Assembly (NCBI GenBank): GCA_918026815.1
Contig: CAKJVC010000128.1
Location: 186,001 to 250,000, forward strand
Direction of reading: 5' to 3'
Source: Chalara sp. BL73
Taxonomy: Eukaryota > Ascomycota > Leotiomycetes > Helotiales
DNA: 64,000 bases
Of the stretch, positions 46,096 through 56,900 are shown one piece after another. The position numbers and the translations under genes were made by a program. Each line of letters opens with the position of its first letter. Position 1 is the first letter of the stretch. A model generated the notes under the pieces. That model worked only from the letters and a program-made list of their open reading frames with translations, searched no databases and was not told the DNA's origin.

Positions 46096-46874
46096 TTAGC
46101 ACTTGAAGAAATCTGCTCTACCATTTTCCTGTGGTGGGCCATGGCGCATAACACCTAGAAGCTTAGGGTTGACGCCTTTCTTCCACTCGAAAACAACACG
46201 ATCTGGAACGGCTCTCACGTCACCTGTCTGAGTGGCTACAGAACCGTCCATTTTAATTGGGAACTCGTATTTGTTTGCGCCTCCATCGAAAGGGATTCTT
46301 TCGTTGTTGCCGAACTTGTGAGGATATTCACCTGTAAAGGTATTCAGTTAGTATTCGATTTTATTCTACCCGGCGCTCGAATGGTACCCTGATGATTGAT
46401 GAATTAGGGGGATTTACCTGGACCAATAGACTTTCCGGCATTTAGAATCTTTCCCGCTGCCAACATCGCGGCCGTTTGCTGGCCGTCGGTATACTTGTGA
46501 GCTTTGTATTTCCTCGCTGCTCTCTCCGCGATTCTTGCTTCGATTACGCGCTCGTGTCGCTGCACCCATGCTTGTTCGTCTGCGTTGGCTTTCTTCTTGG
46601 CAACCTTGACTTTGAGGTCTTGATATCTTTTCTCCTCTCTCAATTCGGCGTTTGTTGGCCTCACGCTGTTGTCAGTTGCCCTACATGTAACCTCGGCTCT
46701 TTTGGTTAAGCCGTTGAATTGAGCTTCAAAACGAGCGGCTTCTTCGGCCAATGGGGGAACGCCTCCCGTAATGATTTCGATGGATTTGAAATTGTTGATG
46801 CGGTTCGGGTAGGCGCAGGAGATAGTCAGGAGTCCAAGGAGGATAAGAGATATGAAAGGTCTGAGCGGAGCCAT
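46096..46874 (-). CDS. Secreted T1-family guanyl-type ribonuclease with long pro-region
   Basis: Exon 1 is 46874-46418 and exon 2 is 46331-46096 (intron 86 bp, GTAAAT/ACAG), giving 230 residues. The start at 46874 gives a signal peptide (MAPLRPFISLILLGLLTISC). A pro-region ends at Lys58-Arg59, a Kex2-type site, followed by AEVTC. Exon 2 holds the microbial RNase core. By comparison with RNase T1, the catalytic residues correspond to His157 (EYPHKF), Glu175 (YEFPI), Arg197 (PDRVVF) and His216 (VMRHGP). Cys64 and Cys230 can form the terminal disulfide. The family cleaves single-stranded RNA after G through a 2',3'-cyclic phosphate. A charged helical insert (about 80-135) between the first Cys and the core is unlike the short secreted enzymes. 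All catalytic positions are kept, so activity is likely; its biological target is unknown. Confidence 0.85.
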
Positions 46875-47678
46875 TATGAAGTTGCAAACTTCGTGTGGAT
46901 ATAAATGATGTATGAAATGCGAATAGAATCTGTTGTTTGAGAGAGAATAATAGGTAGGAGAAACCAAGAGGAAGAGACGACCTAGCTTAATATACCTATC
47001 ACCAGACATTCATTTTTGCGAAGATCACCAGAGAATACAATGTGATGCTGCTCAGTACGCAGGATTTTGTTCACTTCACTTTGATTTAAATCCTATGTAG
47101 GCTCTTGACCTTGGAAATGTGATAAGCAGAGCAAAATTTCATAAAAGACAGCCATGATATGGATTTTAGGATCCAGTTCTCGCCCGCAGCAATAGGCTAT
47201 TGAATCTGAATGACAGGATTCAATTTGTGTATGCAGAAAGAGGCACGAACCTGTTGATTGATCGATCATTCACTTGGTGAAGCTGTCTTGGCAAGGATTG
47301 GATAAGAGTGACAGCGGGGCGGTGCATTGACGCTATAGCGAGTCTCTGACAGCAGAACCTTAAGGCTGAATCTCTATACGACTTTGAGCTTATGTTGTGC
47401 AAGCTTTTTTGAGGTGTGGTAGCGGCTGTGAACGGATATACTAACCCGTTTTGGGCTCGGGTATTACTTCCTTAGCCCCCAATATGCAGGTCCAAGCCAC
47501 CCAGATTATTACCAGCCCTTCTGCATGAGCATCCTCTCTTAAGTGCTGCCATTCAACTTCACAAAGGTGCTTCTCATCAGTATAAAATTTTCTGACCCCG
47601 CATCTTTATTGAAGATCCTTGTGTCGAAACTCAGTAACATCCATTATAGTGTGCCTATATACATTCAATACCTCAATC
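46875..47678. other. Divergent intergenic region
   Basis: It lies between the ribonuclease (-) and the DUF3632-like gene (+). No gene is seen. Confidence 0.45.
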
Positions 47679-48645
47679 ATGGCTTCATCCACTTGGCCTT
47701 CGACATGGCAAGAATTCATTGCACTACAGCGAGAAGAGAGAATTGCTGCAACACCCTCGCAGCTTGATGCCCTCAAATTATTATTTTCGGACCAAAGCGT
47801 GCCAGTATCTGGAGTGGCCAGGCTCATCACTGCCGACTCTATTAAAGCCCATGAGGAAACCCCAGGAGCTTCTGACTCTGGACTCTGGCGTACACTTTCC
47901 GATGGTATCAAGCAATTGACAGAATATAACGATAAATTCGTCGAGCTTTTCTACGAGATCGCAAAGGTTCCTTTACATGGAGCTACAAGTACATTGCTTA
48001 CAGCCTATTGGGAGTGGTGGACCGAGTGGGCATTCTCTTGTAAGTCTATCATACTACATGAAATCAAATGTGTTTTGAGAGCTCTGATCTCTGATATTCA
48101 TAAAGATGCTAACTTGATGCTACGTTATAGTCGACGATCTACCTTCGGCAGACCCAAAACGAGAAGCTGCTCGGCAAGGCTGGCTCAACATCAACGCATT
48201 CAGCGCCAAGGTGTCACGTAACCGTGGAGAATTCCCACTGCTGAACAACCTGGGGAGAGTGGCCTGGGTGCGGGACATCCTCGAGAAGAATCCATGGGAG
48301 ACTTATAACCCAGCCGACTTTGCCGACTTCGATGAGGAGGACCAGGCTTACCAGCGCGAGCTCCATGACATTAAGGCATTGGATGGCAGAGTCCCTGCGG
48401 CTGCCGTGTGGTTCACAACTGATGCCCAGGCAATATATGAATTGGAGGGTGAAATTGGGGATGAGTATGAGAACGAAAAGACCGATTTCAATGGAAGGGG
48501 CTTCTCGAAGAGGAGATTTGCGTTCTGGAGGGAGAGATTTGAGTGGATTAGTGGAGTCAATGAACTCGAGGAAAAGACGAGGACTGTTGCGAAGGAGGCA
48601 GCGGCGGCCATGAAGAAGGTCGAGGAGGCGAACAAAACTTCTTGA
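47679..48645 (+). CDS. DUF3632-like protein of unknown function
   Basis: Exons 47679-48039 and 48131-48645 (intron 91 bp, GTAAGT/TATAG) give 291 residues. An upstream in-frame ATG at 47619 lies before the more likely MASSTWPSTWQEF start. The helical pattern KQLTEYNDKFVELFYEIAKVPLHG, a Trp-rich stretch (YWEWWTEWAFSFDDLP) and AARQGWLNINAFSAKV, followed by LEKNPWETYNP, fits the loosely defined DUF3632 family of fungal proteins. The C-terminus ends in a charged helix (ELEEKTRTVAKEAAAAMKKVEEANK), possibly a coiled coil. No signal peptide or catalytic motif is visible. Confidence 0.7.
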
Positions 48646-50880
48646 AGGAGTTGATTAGATGGCATCAACTGAGAAAACAACATTAACCTTGGTTGTCTAT
48701 TTTTACGCTGAGAAAATACAATTGATCTAGCCTATTTTTGGGAGCCACTTGGCATAATGTGACTTCTTAAAATCAAATATCATATATCCGAGGTCAGGAG
48801 CGTAATACAGAATGTTGTATTTTATTTAGAACTGCCAACACCAATGTTTGCGGCCTGATCTCTTGCTACTGTGGGGTCCTTTTCCCTCGTAGAAATAGAA
48901 AACGAGCAAAGGCGTGGGTTTGCAAAGGAATAAGGAGCATAAAAAAACATGGCATACTGTGAAGTTCGGTCATACAAAAACGTTAACTAAGGTGTCATTC
49001 CGGTTTCTAGGTAGGGATCTACCCATGCTTGCTACACTGCCCCATGCTGACGATATACTACAAGGATTTAAGGATCTAGGTAGGGGAAAAGTGATACGGG
49101 TGGGTAAGGTTCTGATATACATGTCAGGAGCGGAGAGCAATCTTTTCGGCTACTTGATCTCCTCTGGGTACGATTTGAAGCAGCTATTCCAGGCAAAAAT
49201 CGATCAAATGGTGTTATCAGAGCTTTAATCTGCTCTGGCGACAATACCAAACATGTTTTTCCAGTAGGATAGAAAGTATACTGCACATCCTAAATTAGTC
49301 GTCTCTGGTAACTATTGAATACTGACCGATATGCACACCAACCAGAAAACGGCCTAATCTAGGACTCCAGAACCACATATTTTCATGTCTTGCTGCTTTG
49401 GGGCAACAAGAAACTTATATATCTTACAAAATACCCTCCCAGCCGCTTAGGCCATAGAATATTTTGCTAATGATATATTAAGAGTCAATTTAGGAACGGA
49501 GGATTTCTATTAAACTGCCAGTTTTTGATATACCAGCAATACTAAAGCCAAACTACTTTGCAATAGTCTATGCTTTCCCGAAACACAATGCGAGGCCGAT
49601 ACTGAAAAAACGCAAAGCAAAATTATGGTGTCTGCTATATTTTTATGTTGTTTAACTATACTAGTGCCAATTCAACTGTATAATTTATTCAGCGATATGA
49701 TAGCGACACAGTTATTTGGCTTATATTTTGTTGAATAACTTTAAAAATCATATTAATCGACAGAAAAGCCACGCACCTGGCCTGCCTGTATGGTCACGTG
49801 ATATACCAACATATGCAAATACTACCCAAGCTTTGGTACGCGTACATAGGATTTTTTTTGTTTTTTGTTTTATCCCTTTGTCAATAGAGTCCTGTATCAT
49901 TTGATTCTACGGAAAGGGTCGTGTGACATTAATGCCCCTCCCCCGCCGCCCCCCAAAAAGAGTATGCAAAATATTAAAGGGTTAATAACATGCTAGTAAG
50001 TTAGGTGGTCAGTTCAAACAAGTTTCGCAACGTTCAACAACAGAGTAAGTCCTGAATGAGGAAACTCTTTGGCTATATCACATGTTGTGTAACCTTAAAA
50101 TAGCTGAGGTGTGGCCCCAGACAAGCGTCATTGGTTATCAAAGACTTGGCCCGACCACCCACTTATTATGGCGCTGGGAGAATTCTGTTGCTGTAAATGG
50201 GGGTTTTTGTGGATTGTGCTGCTGCCAGCGGCTGGGGTCATTTGAAAACTGGCCTGTCAACCTTTTCCCACAAGAACAAGCATTCGACTCACTCGGTGCA
50301 TGTAAGCTTTACTGAGCGTAAAAGAAAAACCGCCAAGGAACTTATCTGGTGATACCCCGCACATATTGAACATGGCTCAGCCACTTTGCATAGTGAGTGA
50401 TCATCTACCTATATGTAATTTAGGTGGATCAGCTGCAGCATCGCCAATGGTTTTTGCACGACAGATCCAGTCTGTTATGCCTGTGAATAGTAATTAAAGG
50501 CATTATCGAAGAAGCTTGTTTTTATTGGAAGTCTACGTGTTTCTGCGCCAATGGCCGCCAAGTCATCTTCTCCCTTAAGACACCAATATTGTGTTGTTGT
50601 GTTCAAAGATTATGCAGCCTGCTGCATGTATGGAAACTGCCAGCCAATCACCTTGAGCCAAACGAGGCAACGTAGGGCTGCTGCGAACCTAATTCCTGCG
50701 GTTCTCTGCGCATCTATTCCTATGATTCGCTATATCAATATTCTAACAAGGCGTTCTTGCTAGATAAGGCACTTTAGTTCCTATTCCTGTCAACGATACC
50801 CATTGCAAATATGGAGAGCACTATATTTTAATAAATCACCCACTCCTCGCGTCTCTTCCTTCCCCTAAAATCATGCCAAA
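48646..50880. other. Gene-poor 2.2-kb interval
   Basis: AT-rich in 49300-49900. A 104-codon frame at 48914-49228 has no recognisable domain. A TCACGTGA palindrome sits at 49794-49801. No terminal repeats or transposase motifs are seen, but an eroded element is possible. Confidence 0.4.
49794..49801. promoter_or_regulatory. TCACGTGA E-box-like palindrome
   Basis: Perfect 8-bp palindrome in a gene-poor interval, more than 1 kb from the next gene start. It may be chance. Confidence 0.2.
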
Positions 50881-51687
50881 ATGTGGGGGCCGAAATCAGT
50901 CACAGCCATCAAAGAAACACAGGTAGCAGACTCCGCTGAAGCCGCACCTGTGCCAGCGCCAGCTCGCAGCATACGGCAATATAAAGTCACTGCAGCTTCA
51001 GCGTGGAAGCGGCGTTTCAAGATCGTGGAACAGTCCTCCCAGAATGTCAAATACACGCTGACATTCACGGATTCCTTCCAAGGTTGGGGAATGTTGTTGA
51101 CCACTGGCGAGCCGAAAAACCCTGCCGCCGTGGTTGCTGCCGCCGCCAAAATCTCCCTCTGGCGCACCATCACCCAGCTGGTCCTCGGCGATCCCTGGTC
51201 TGAGCCGGACAAGACCCAGCAAGTAGAACTCAGGCTGGACTCTATGTGGAAGCACAACAAGTACGCCGTGTCCCTAGCACTACCACCAATTGATGATAGC
51301 GAAAGCGAAAACCAAGTCTTAGAAATGCAGTGGAAAGGCACCAACGATGTTAAGGGCTTCATGAAGAAGTTGGATCGCGGCATGCACCACAAGCTTGTTG
51401 AGAAGAACAGCAACACACTCCTGGCCCGCTATGTGCACAATCCGTGGAGCATGGATGTTGCGGGAACTGTCGAAATCTACGCGGATGTCCCGAGAATGGC
51501 GCCGCAGCAGTGGGACCTCTTTGTGCTAGTCAGCGCGCTGGCGGCTGCAGAGAAAACGCTGAAGACGATGAAGATGGCGGTGGTGGCCCCAACAGATAAC
51601 GATACGGACGGCATGGTAGAGGCACTAGCCTATGGCATGACCACGGCGGCCCAGGCTCAGGGTACTTTGCGTGGAGGACAGCAGTGA
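50881..51687 (+). CDS. Intracellular protein, possibly tubby-like fold; unknown function
   Basis: A single exon encodes 268 residues. Alternating hydrophobic strands (RQYKVTAASAWKRRFKIVEQ, VKYTLTFTDSFQGWGMLLTTG, QVELRLDSMWKHNKYAVSLALP, VLEMQWKGTND, NTLLARYVHNPWSMDVAGTVEIY) suggest a beta-barrel. A C-terminal helix (WDLFVLVSALAAAEKTLKTMKMAV) could thread it, as in tubby/LURP-one-like proteins. That comparison is pattern-based and uncertain. No signal peptide; the region is GC-rich relative to flanks, with long antisense frames. A short polar N-terminus (ADSAEAAPVPAPARS) precedes the barrel. Confidence 0.7.
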   Translation: MWGPKSVTAIKETQVADSAEAAPVPAPARSIRQYKVTAASAWKRRFKIVEQSSQNVKYTLTFTDSFQGWGMLLTTGEPKNPAAVVAAAAKISLWRTITQLVLGDPWSEPDKTQQVELRLDSMWKHNKYAVSLALPPIDDSESENQVLEMQWKGTNDVKGFMKKLDRGMHHKLVEKNSNTLLARYVHNPWSMDVAGTVEIYADVPRMAPQQWDLFVLVSALAAAEKTLKTMKMAVVAPTDNDTDGMVEALAYGMTTAAQAQGTLRGGQQ

Positions 51688-53910
51688 CTGAGAAGCATAC
51701 GTACACGCGTGCAATACGCCATTTTAATGGCTTGCGCGTGTTTCGAAGCTGAAGAGCTACCACTGTTCTTACTGGCTGTCTCTTGCGGTTTACCACACGA
51801 TCTTACTTGCCGCATGCCTTCCAGACATATCTATGCTGTCATTCTTGGGGTATGAGAAGGAGGGAAGAATGAGGAGAGGTTTAATTATCATAATAGTAAG
51901 TCATTTTCACACAATAATGTAGGGCGTACAGTACAATACCATTAAGGGATTTTGGGATCTTCATCGAGGTTTGCGAATATATACGTTCTTTGCAGTTTTG
52001 CTGAATAAAAATTTATTACACGTGAGCTTGTTAATGATTCTCATGTTGTGATTGATACATACCATTGTAGTCACCGACTTCAATGCATAAATCGCTTAAT
52101 CCGGTAGAGTGGAACAGCCATCTACGTACACCGTACATCAATGTTTGTATATAGATTTTACTTGGTGCTTCGGCGATCGCTTGTGGAGAATTCAGTAGAA
52201 ACTCGTATTTAGGTTTAGGATAAAGACATCTTTGTCGCTAGACCTGATTCGCACCTTATGGCATTCCTGAGTGCTAACAAAAAATTGAACATTGGTAGTC
52301 AAGCCAAGAGAAATTGTGCACATAATATTTACATTACATGGTCTTGTTTTCCCCCAATTGGCACGCACAGCCTGTCATAGTTCTGCAAATGAACACGTGG
52401 TGACGTTACCTCCCATGTTTTATGCCGGCTGATGCTCTCTTATTTCTATTATGCGATCAATCCGAGTGGTCATTTGTGACTTCACTTCCGTTTCAATAAA
52501 TCGAATTTTTGAATGCGGTGGTGTTTCCTCGTGTCTATGCAAGCCATACGTCACAAGTGCGCTTGCGGCGTGCTGAAGGTTCGCGTCTATATATCAAACC
52601 GCATCCGGGTTGCCAGGTATTATTGTGCTCAGGACATTTTGCCGGTTTCAGATATTTCTGAATATGACGAATTCCCCTCCCCCTTTGACTTGATTAACTT
52701 TCATAGTACAACGATTAAGTACAAAGTCAAAAAAACAGTTTCCTACCATTCAGCATTTCAGACGACCCCAAGATAAGTAGTTTACAAAGTATCAGCATTT
52801 CTCAATTGTTGTCGTTGCCAGTCGAGTCATTCATCTCTTCTTCACCCCGCTTATCAAAGGCTCCGGCGCTGATGATGATCTGTTGTATCAATCGCCGCAT
52901 TCAACTATGCCACTTGAGCGGAGCACATGGAAGCCACTGCCTGATACTTACAGCCTGGAACCCTCATACCCCCGAAAATATAGTACCTCTGAAAGTAGGA
53001 TAGTCCTGCTGTAGTAAGTCTAAATAATCAACGGAATTTTACCCGCTCTGCAAATTTAAGATTGCATTACGGATTGTTTAGCCGTGCAGAACTCTCGGTT
53101 TTTGTACCGTAAGGTGTAGTGCTGTAGCCCGTTAGTTATCGTAGCCTCTGCACAAGCCACTGAAGGGATCTAGGTAACCTACCGGCACGGGTGGCCCCCT
53201 TGCCGCATTTGGCGCACACTGCGGCTGAAAAAGCATAACGCCATCCCACCAGGTCTTGGCTCCCTAAGAGGAATAGTTCACTCAGTTCAAGTGATCCATA
53301 CGGTATGTGCATTCCGCGCCATTAATTCTCTAGGGTGTTATTGTAATCAAGTGGTCTCTTTATCATGACTTTAATATTATAATAAGGTTACTCAACGTTA
53401 TTGGTGGATGCTGGTTCGATCATCAACTCTAATTAATATTCACTTAATGGCCGCTTGCATATCCTGTCACCTGTATTTTCAAGACGCCACAACGTTTTAA
53501 AGACGGGATTTACCCAGGAGTTGTTGTCGACATCTTCCTCAGCTATTATATTTATCAAGAGTCTTCAGCACGGTTCATGAACTGTTCCTCTCGTCCATCA
53601 AACAACATCACAGGTTGCATGACACGAGAGACAGATTCACGCTCTCGCTCTCGCTCTCACACTCATCGTAAATCTTGCCACTTCTGCCGTTATTGTTGCT
53701 GTTGCCTACCGTTTGGCTTCTCTTCCATTTGGAGCATGTTAGGCTTACGAACCAGCCCATTCGGTATGTATATTGCTTCTTAGAAACCAAGTAGCTTTGG
53801 TCTTCAACCTCGATAACCATTTCACTGCGGCAATACTGACTACAGTTGATGTAGAAAGAACGCCTAGCTCTCCTTCACAAAGCCCAGCTGGACCTGAAAA
53901 GACCCCAAAC
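51688..53910. other. Gene-poor 2.2-kb interval
   Basis: No supported gene. At 53636-53660 is a (CTCTCG)n-like tract. A frame open from about 53773 to 53910 is continuous with the following STAND gene but has no ATG, so an upstream first exon of that gene may lie here. Confidence 0.4.
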
Positions 53911-56900
53911 ATGAACGGGCAACATAGTATACAGGCTTCAAGTGATGTCTCGGCCCAGGAGAGACGACATGACACACAGACTAACGGCAACCACGATACA
54001 TATACTAATGCCTATCATGACACATATGCCAATGGCTACCACGACCATGTTCATATAAACGGTTTACAGCCTTCGAGTAACATGTCTTTCGTGAATGGAG
54101 ACCTAGTAACCATCATTCGAGACGCCATCAACGAGACACGACGAAGGATAATCTCTGAATTTGACCATATCGATGGAGCCAGGATCGATGAAACGACAAT
54201 TGAGGAGTTTTCAGATTACATCACTCGAGAACGTCTGAGATCTATGCCGCATCGGGGGAGTTTATGGGACCGGGTGCTTCGTTGGGCAGAGTTCTATGCT
54301 CTGCAGGTCGCTGCTTATGCGAAGAACATTGGCTCATTTGTACCAGAAAGCCACGATGCCTCAAAACATGTCTTTGTACTCCTGAGATCCCTTCTTGAAC
54401 ACGGCGAGGAAAATGCCGCCGCCCTCAACACAACATTCGGTGTCTTCTACAAGCTTGGACTATCCTTATCTTTTTTAAACTCTTATGAGACCAGGCTTAG
54501 CTTAAACACTTACGTTCGTGAAGATGTTGGTCGGGCGTTTCACGATATACACTCTTTGGTATTTGATGTCGCATCATACTATCAAAGGACAGTCCGTGGC
54601 TTGTCCAGTGGATCTGTCAGACTAGACTTTACCGGCCTATTCCGTGAGAATCTGGACAGGTTTCACGCCCGAAAGCGCTCGTGAGTTGTTGTTTGGCTCA
54701 AAGACGTGATGCTGGCTAATTTCTCTGTAGTATTATTGACCACATGTGGAGACATGCCCTGGGTGGAAGCGAAGCAAAGGATGTTCCCAAAATTCGCAAG
54801 TGGCTCGACCAAAGATCCTCGTTGTTGAAGGCTATTTCTGCCAATTCCTACAGTTATCAATCACAGTACGATGAGTACACCTGCGAGTGGTTTCAAAGAC
54901 ACCTAGTTGCCTTCACTCGCAGCAGTGATGAAGTGCTTGCCATCACAGCTCCTGCAGGTTGCGGCAAAACAATCTTGTCAAGCTGGATTCAAGAGAGGCT
55001 GCAACGTCCTATAGACCGTAAAGCCTATAGCACACTCATGTTTTCCTTCGAGGCCGACCTTCCTAGTGAAGTGACATCTCTCGCATTGGCAAAGAACCTG
55101 GTTCTACAATTGATGAATATTCGTGTCGGCGATGCGGCAATGTTTAACTTGGTTCGCGAAGCTTGCAGCCAGAAAAGCTCAGCCGCTATTGAGACTCATT
55201 TGTGGGCTGCAATTGACGCTGGATTCTCGGCCTCATCAGAGCCAACTATGATTATCATTGACGGCTAGACCAGCTTCAGGGAGAAAACCTAGATTCGGTC
55301 TGTGAAACCATCACAAAATTGTCGAGGAAGCACACATCATTGAAATCAATCATATTATCTAGGCCCAACACCGCTCTCCTGACTAGCAATCAGAAATGGA
55401 AGACATTTGAAATCAAGCCTGATGACGTGTATGAAGATATTCGATACATAGCCAAGCACACATTGCGAAGATGCGAGCAATACCGTATTCAGAAAGAAGC
55501 TGAACAGCAAGTTGTAATTGACCAGCTGGTAAAAGCAGCAAATGGCTCATTTTTATGGCTTTTGTTGACTAGTCAACTGCTTGAAAGATCCAAATCGATC
55601 GAAGACTTCAGCAAGAATATGCGGGAGGCGCCAAAGACATTGGACGGTGTAATCCAAAAGCATGTCGGCTACATCGACTTTTCTGATTCAGACCTCAAAA
55701 TGCTCATATCAATACTTCTCATCACTGAAAGGCCGTTAACCCTTAGCGAGATTTACGAAATATTACAGGTTGATGTGCAGAAAAGGGCAATTTTCAAGCG
55801 ACAAATTGATGTGGCAGAAAAGATTTCGAAAACCAATGGTCTACTTAGATTGAACGAGACAGAAGTGGTGAAGTTCCGTCACAGCGCTGTTCGAAGACAT
55901 CTTTTATCTCTCCAAGCTGAAGGCAAGAAGATTTTGGGCTTCAAAGATGCTCAGACTCAATTAACCCTAAGACTGCTGGTTTATATCAAAGCAAGCTTGG
56001 CAAATAAACGGATGGTTAGTCTCGAGAAATTACCATACTCTGAAGTTCAGCGAACATATACAGACCGCAAATTGTTGGAGTATTCTGTACAGAACTGGAT
56101 AGTGCACTTTCCTCGATCCTCCCTTTATACGGACTCTGGCCCCCTTGAACTCTCATCCGAGTTCAAATCGTTGTTCCCAAATTCTACCTACTTAGTCCTT
56201 TTAGAATGGACTTGTTGGGATGAGCGGTCCTCAAAGCACGAGCTCATTGATATGTATGAGCTTTCTCTACGCATCCGGTCAGAGGTCTTTGATGAAAGAC
56301 ATGAATGCACGCTTCAAAACGCGATCACTTGTGGTTTCATTCACCATGAGTATTCTCCAACGAATATCACCGCTGAATATTTCTTTCGCGCTACTTCCAT
56401 CGCTCAACAAATTCTGGACAAGTTTAGCAAAACCACAATTGCCTGTGCCTCTACTTTCTTGGCCATCACCGAGACCATGATATTTACAAGTCGAGGAAAG
56501 CTCGCGACTTGGAGAGAAGAGACGCTAAAGTTTGTTATCCTTGCATACAAACACGAGCATGGTGAAACGAGCGAAATTGTTCTTCGCTACTATAAATTGT
56601 TGGCTGAACTCTATCTCTGTATCAATGAGGAGGAGAATGCCACGCTGATCTGGAAAGAGATTCGCCTTCTTGTTGTAAAGAAGCATGGTGAAGGTTCCAT
56701 CCAAGATCGTGAGGTTATGGATAGACTTATGGTTGTTCTCAAAGGAAAGAAGGATGCTGAGATCGAGAAGTACTGTAGTGATATCTTTGCTGTCAGTGAT
56801 GATCAGGCAATTGTCTGGGATGAGGCACGAACTAGTATGATCTTGCAATTAGCTTCGGCGTGCGAACATCGAAAAGAAATTTTTGAAGCTGAGGAATTTT

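Noticed and set aside
48914..49228. 104-codon frame in an AT-rich gap
   Set aside because: No recognisable domain, start context or splice partners. A transposon remnant is conceivable but cannot be supported.
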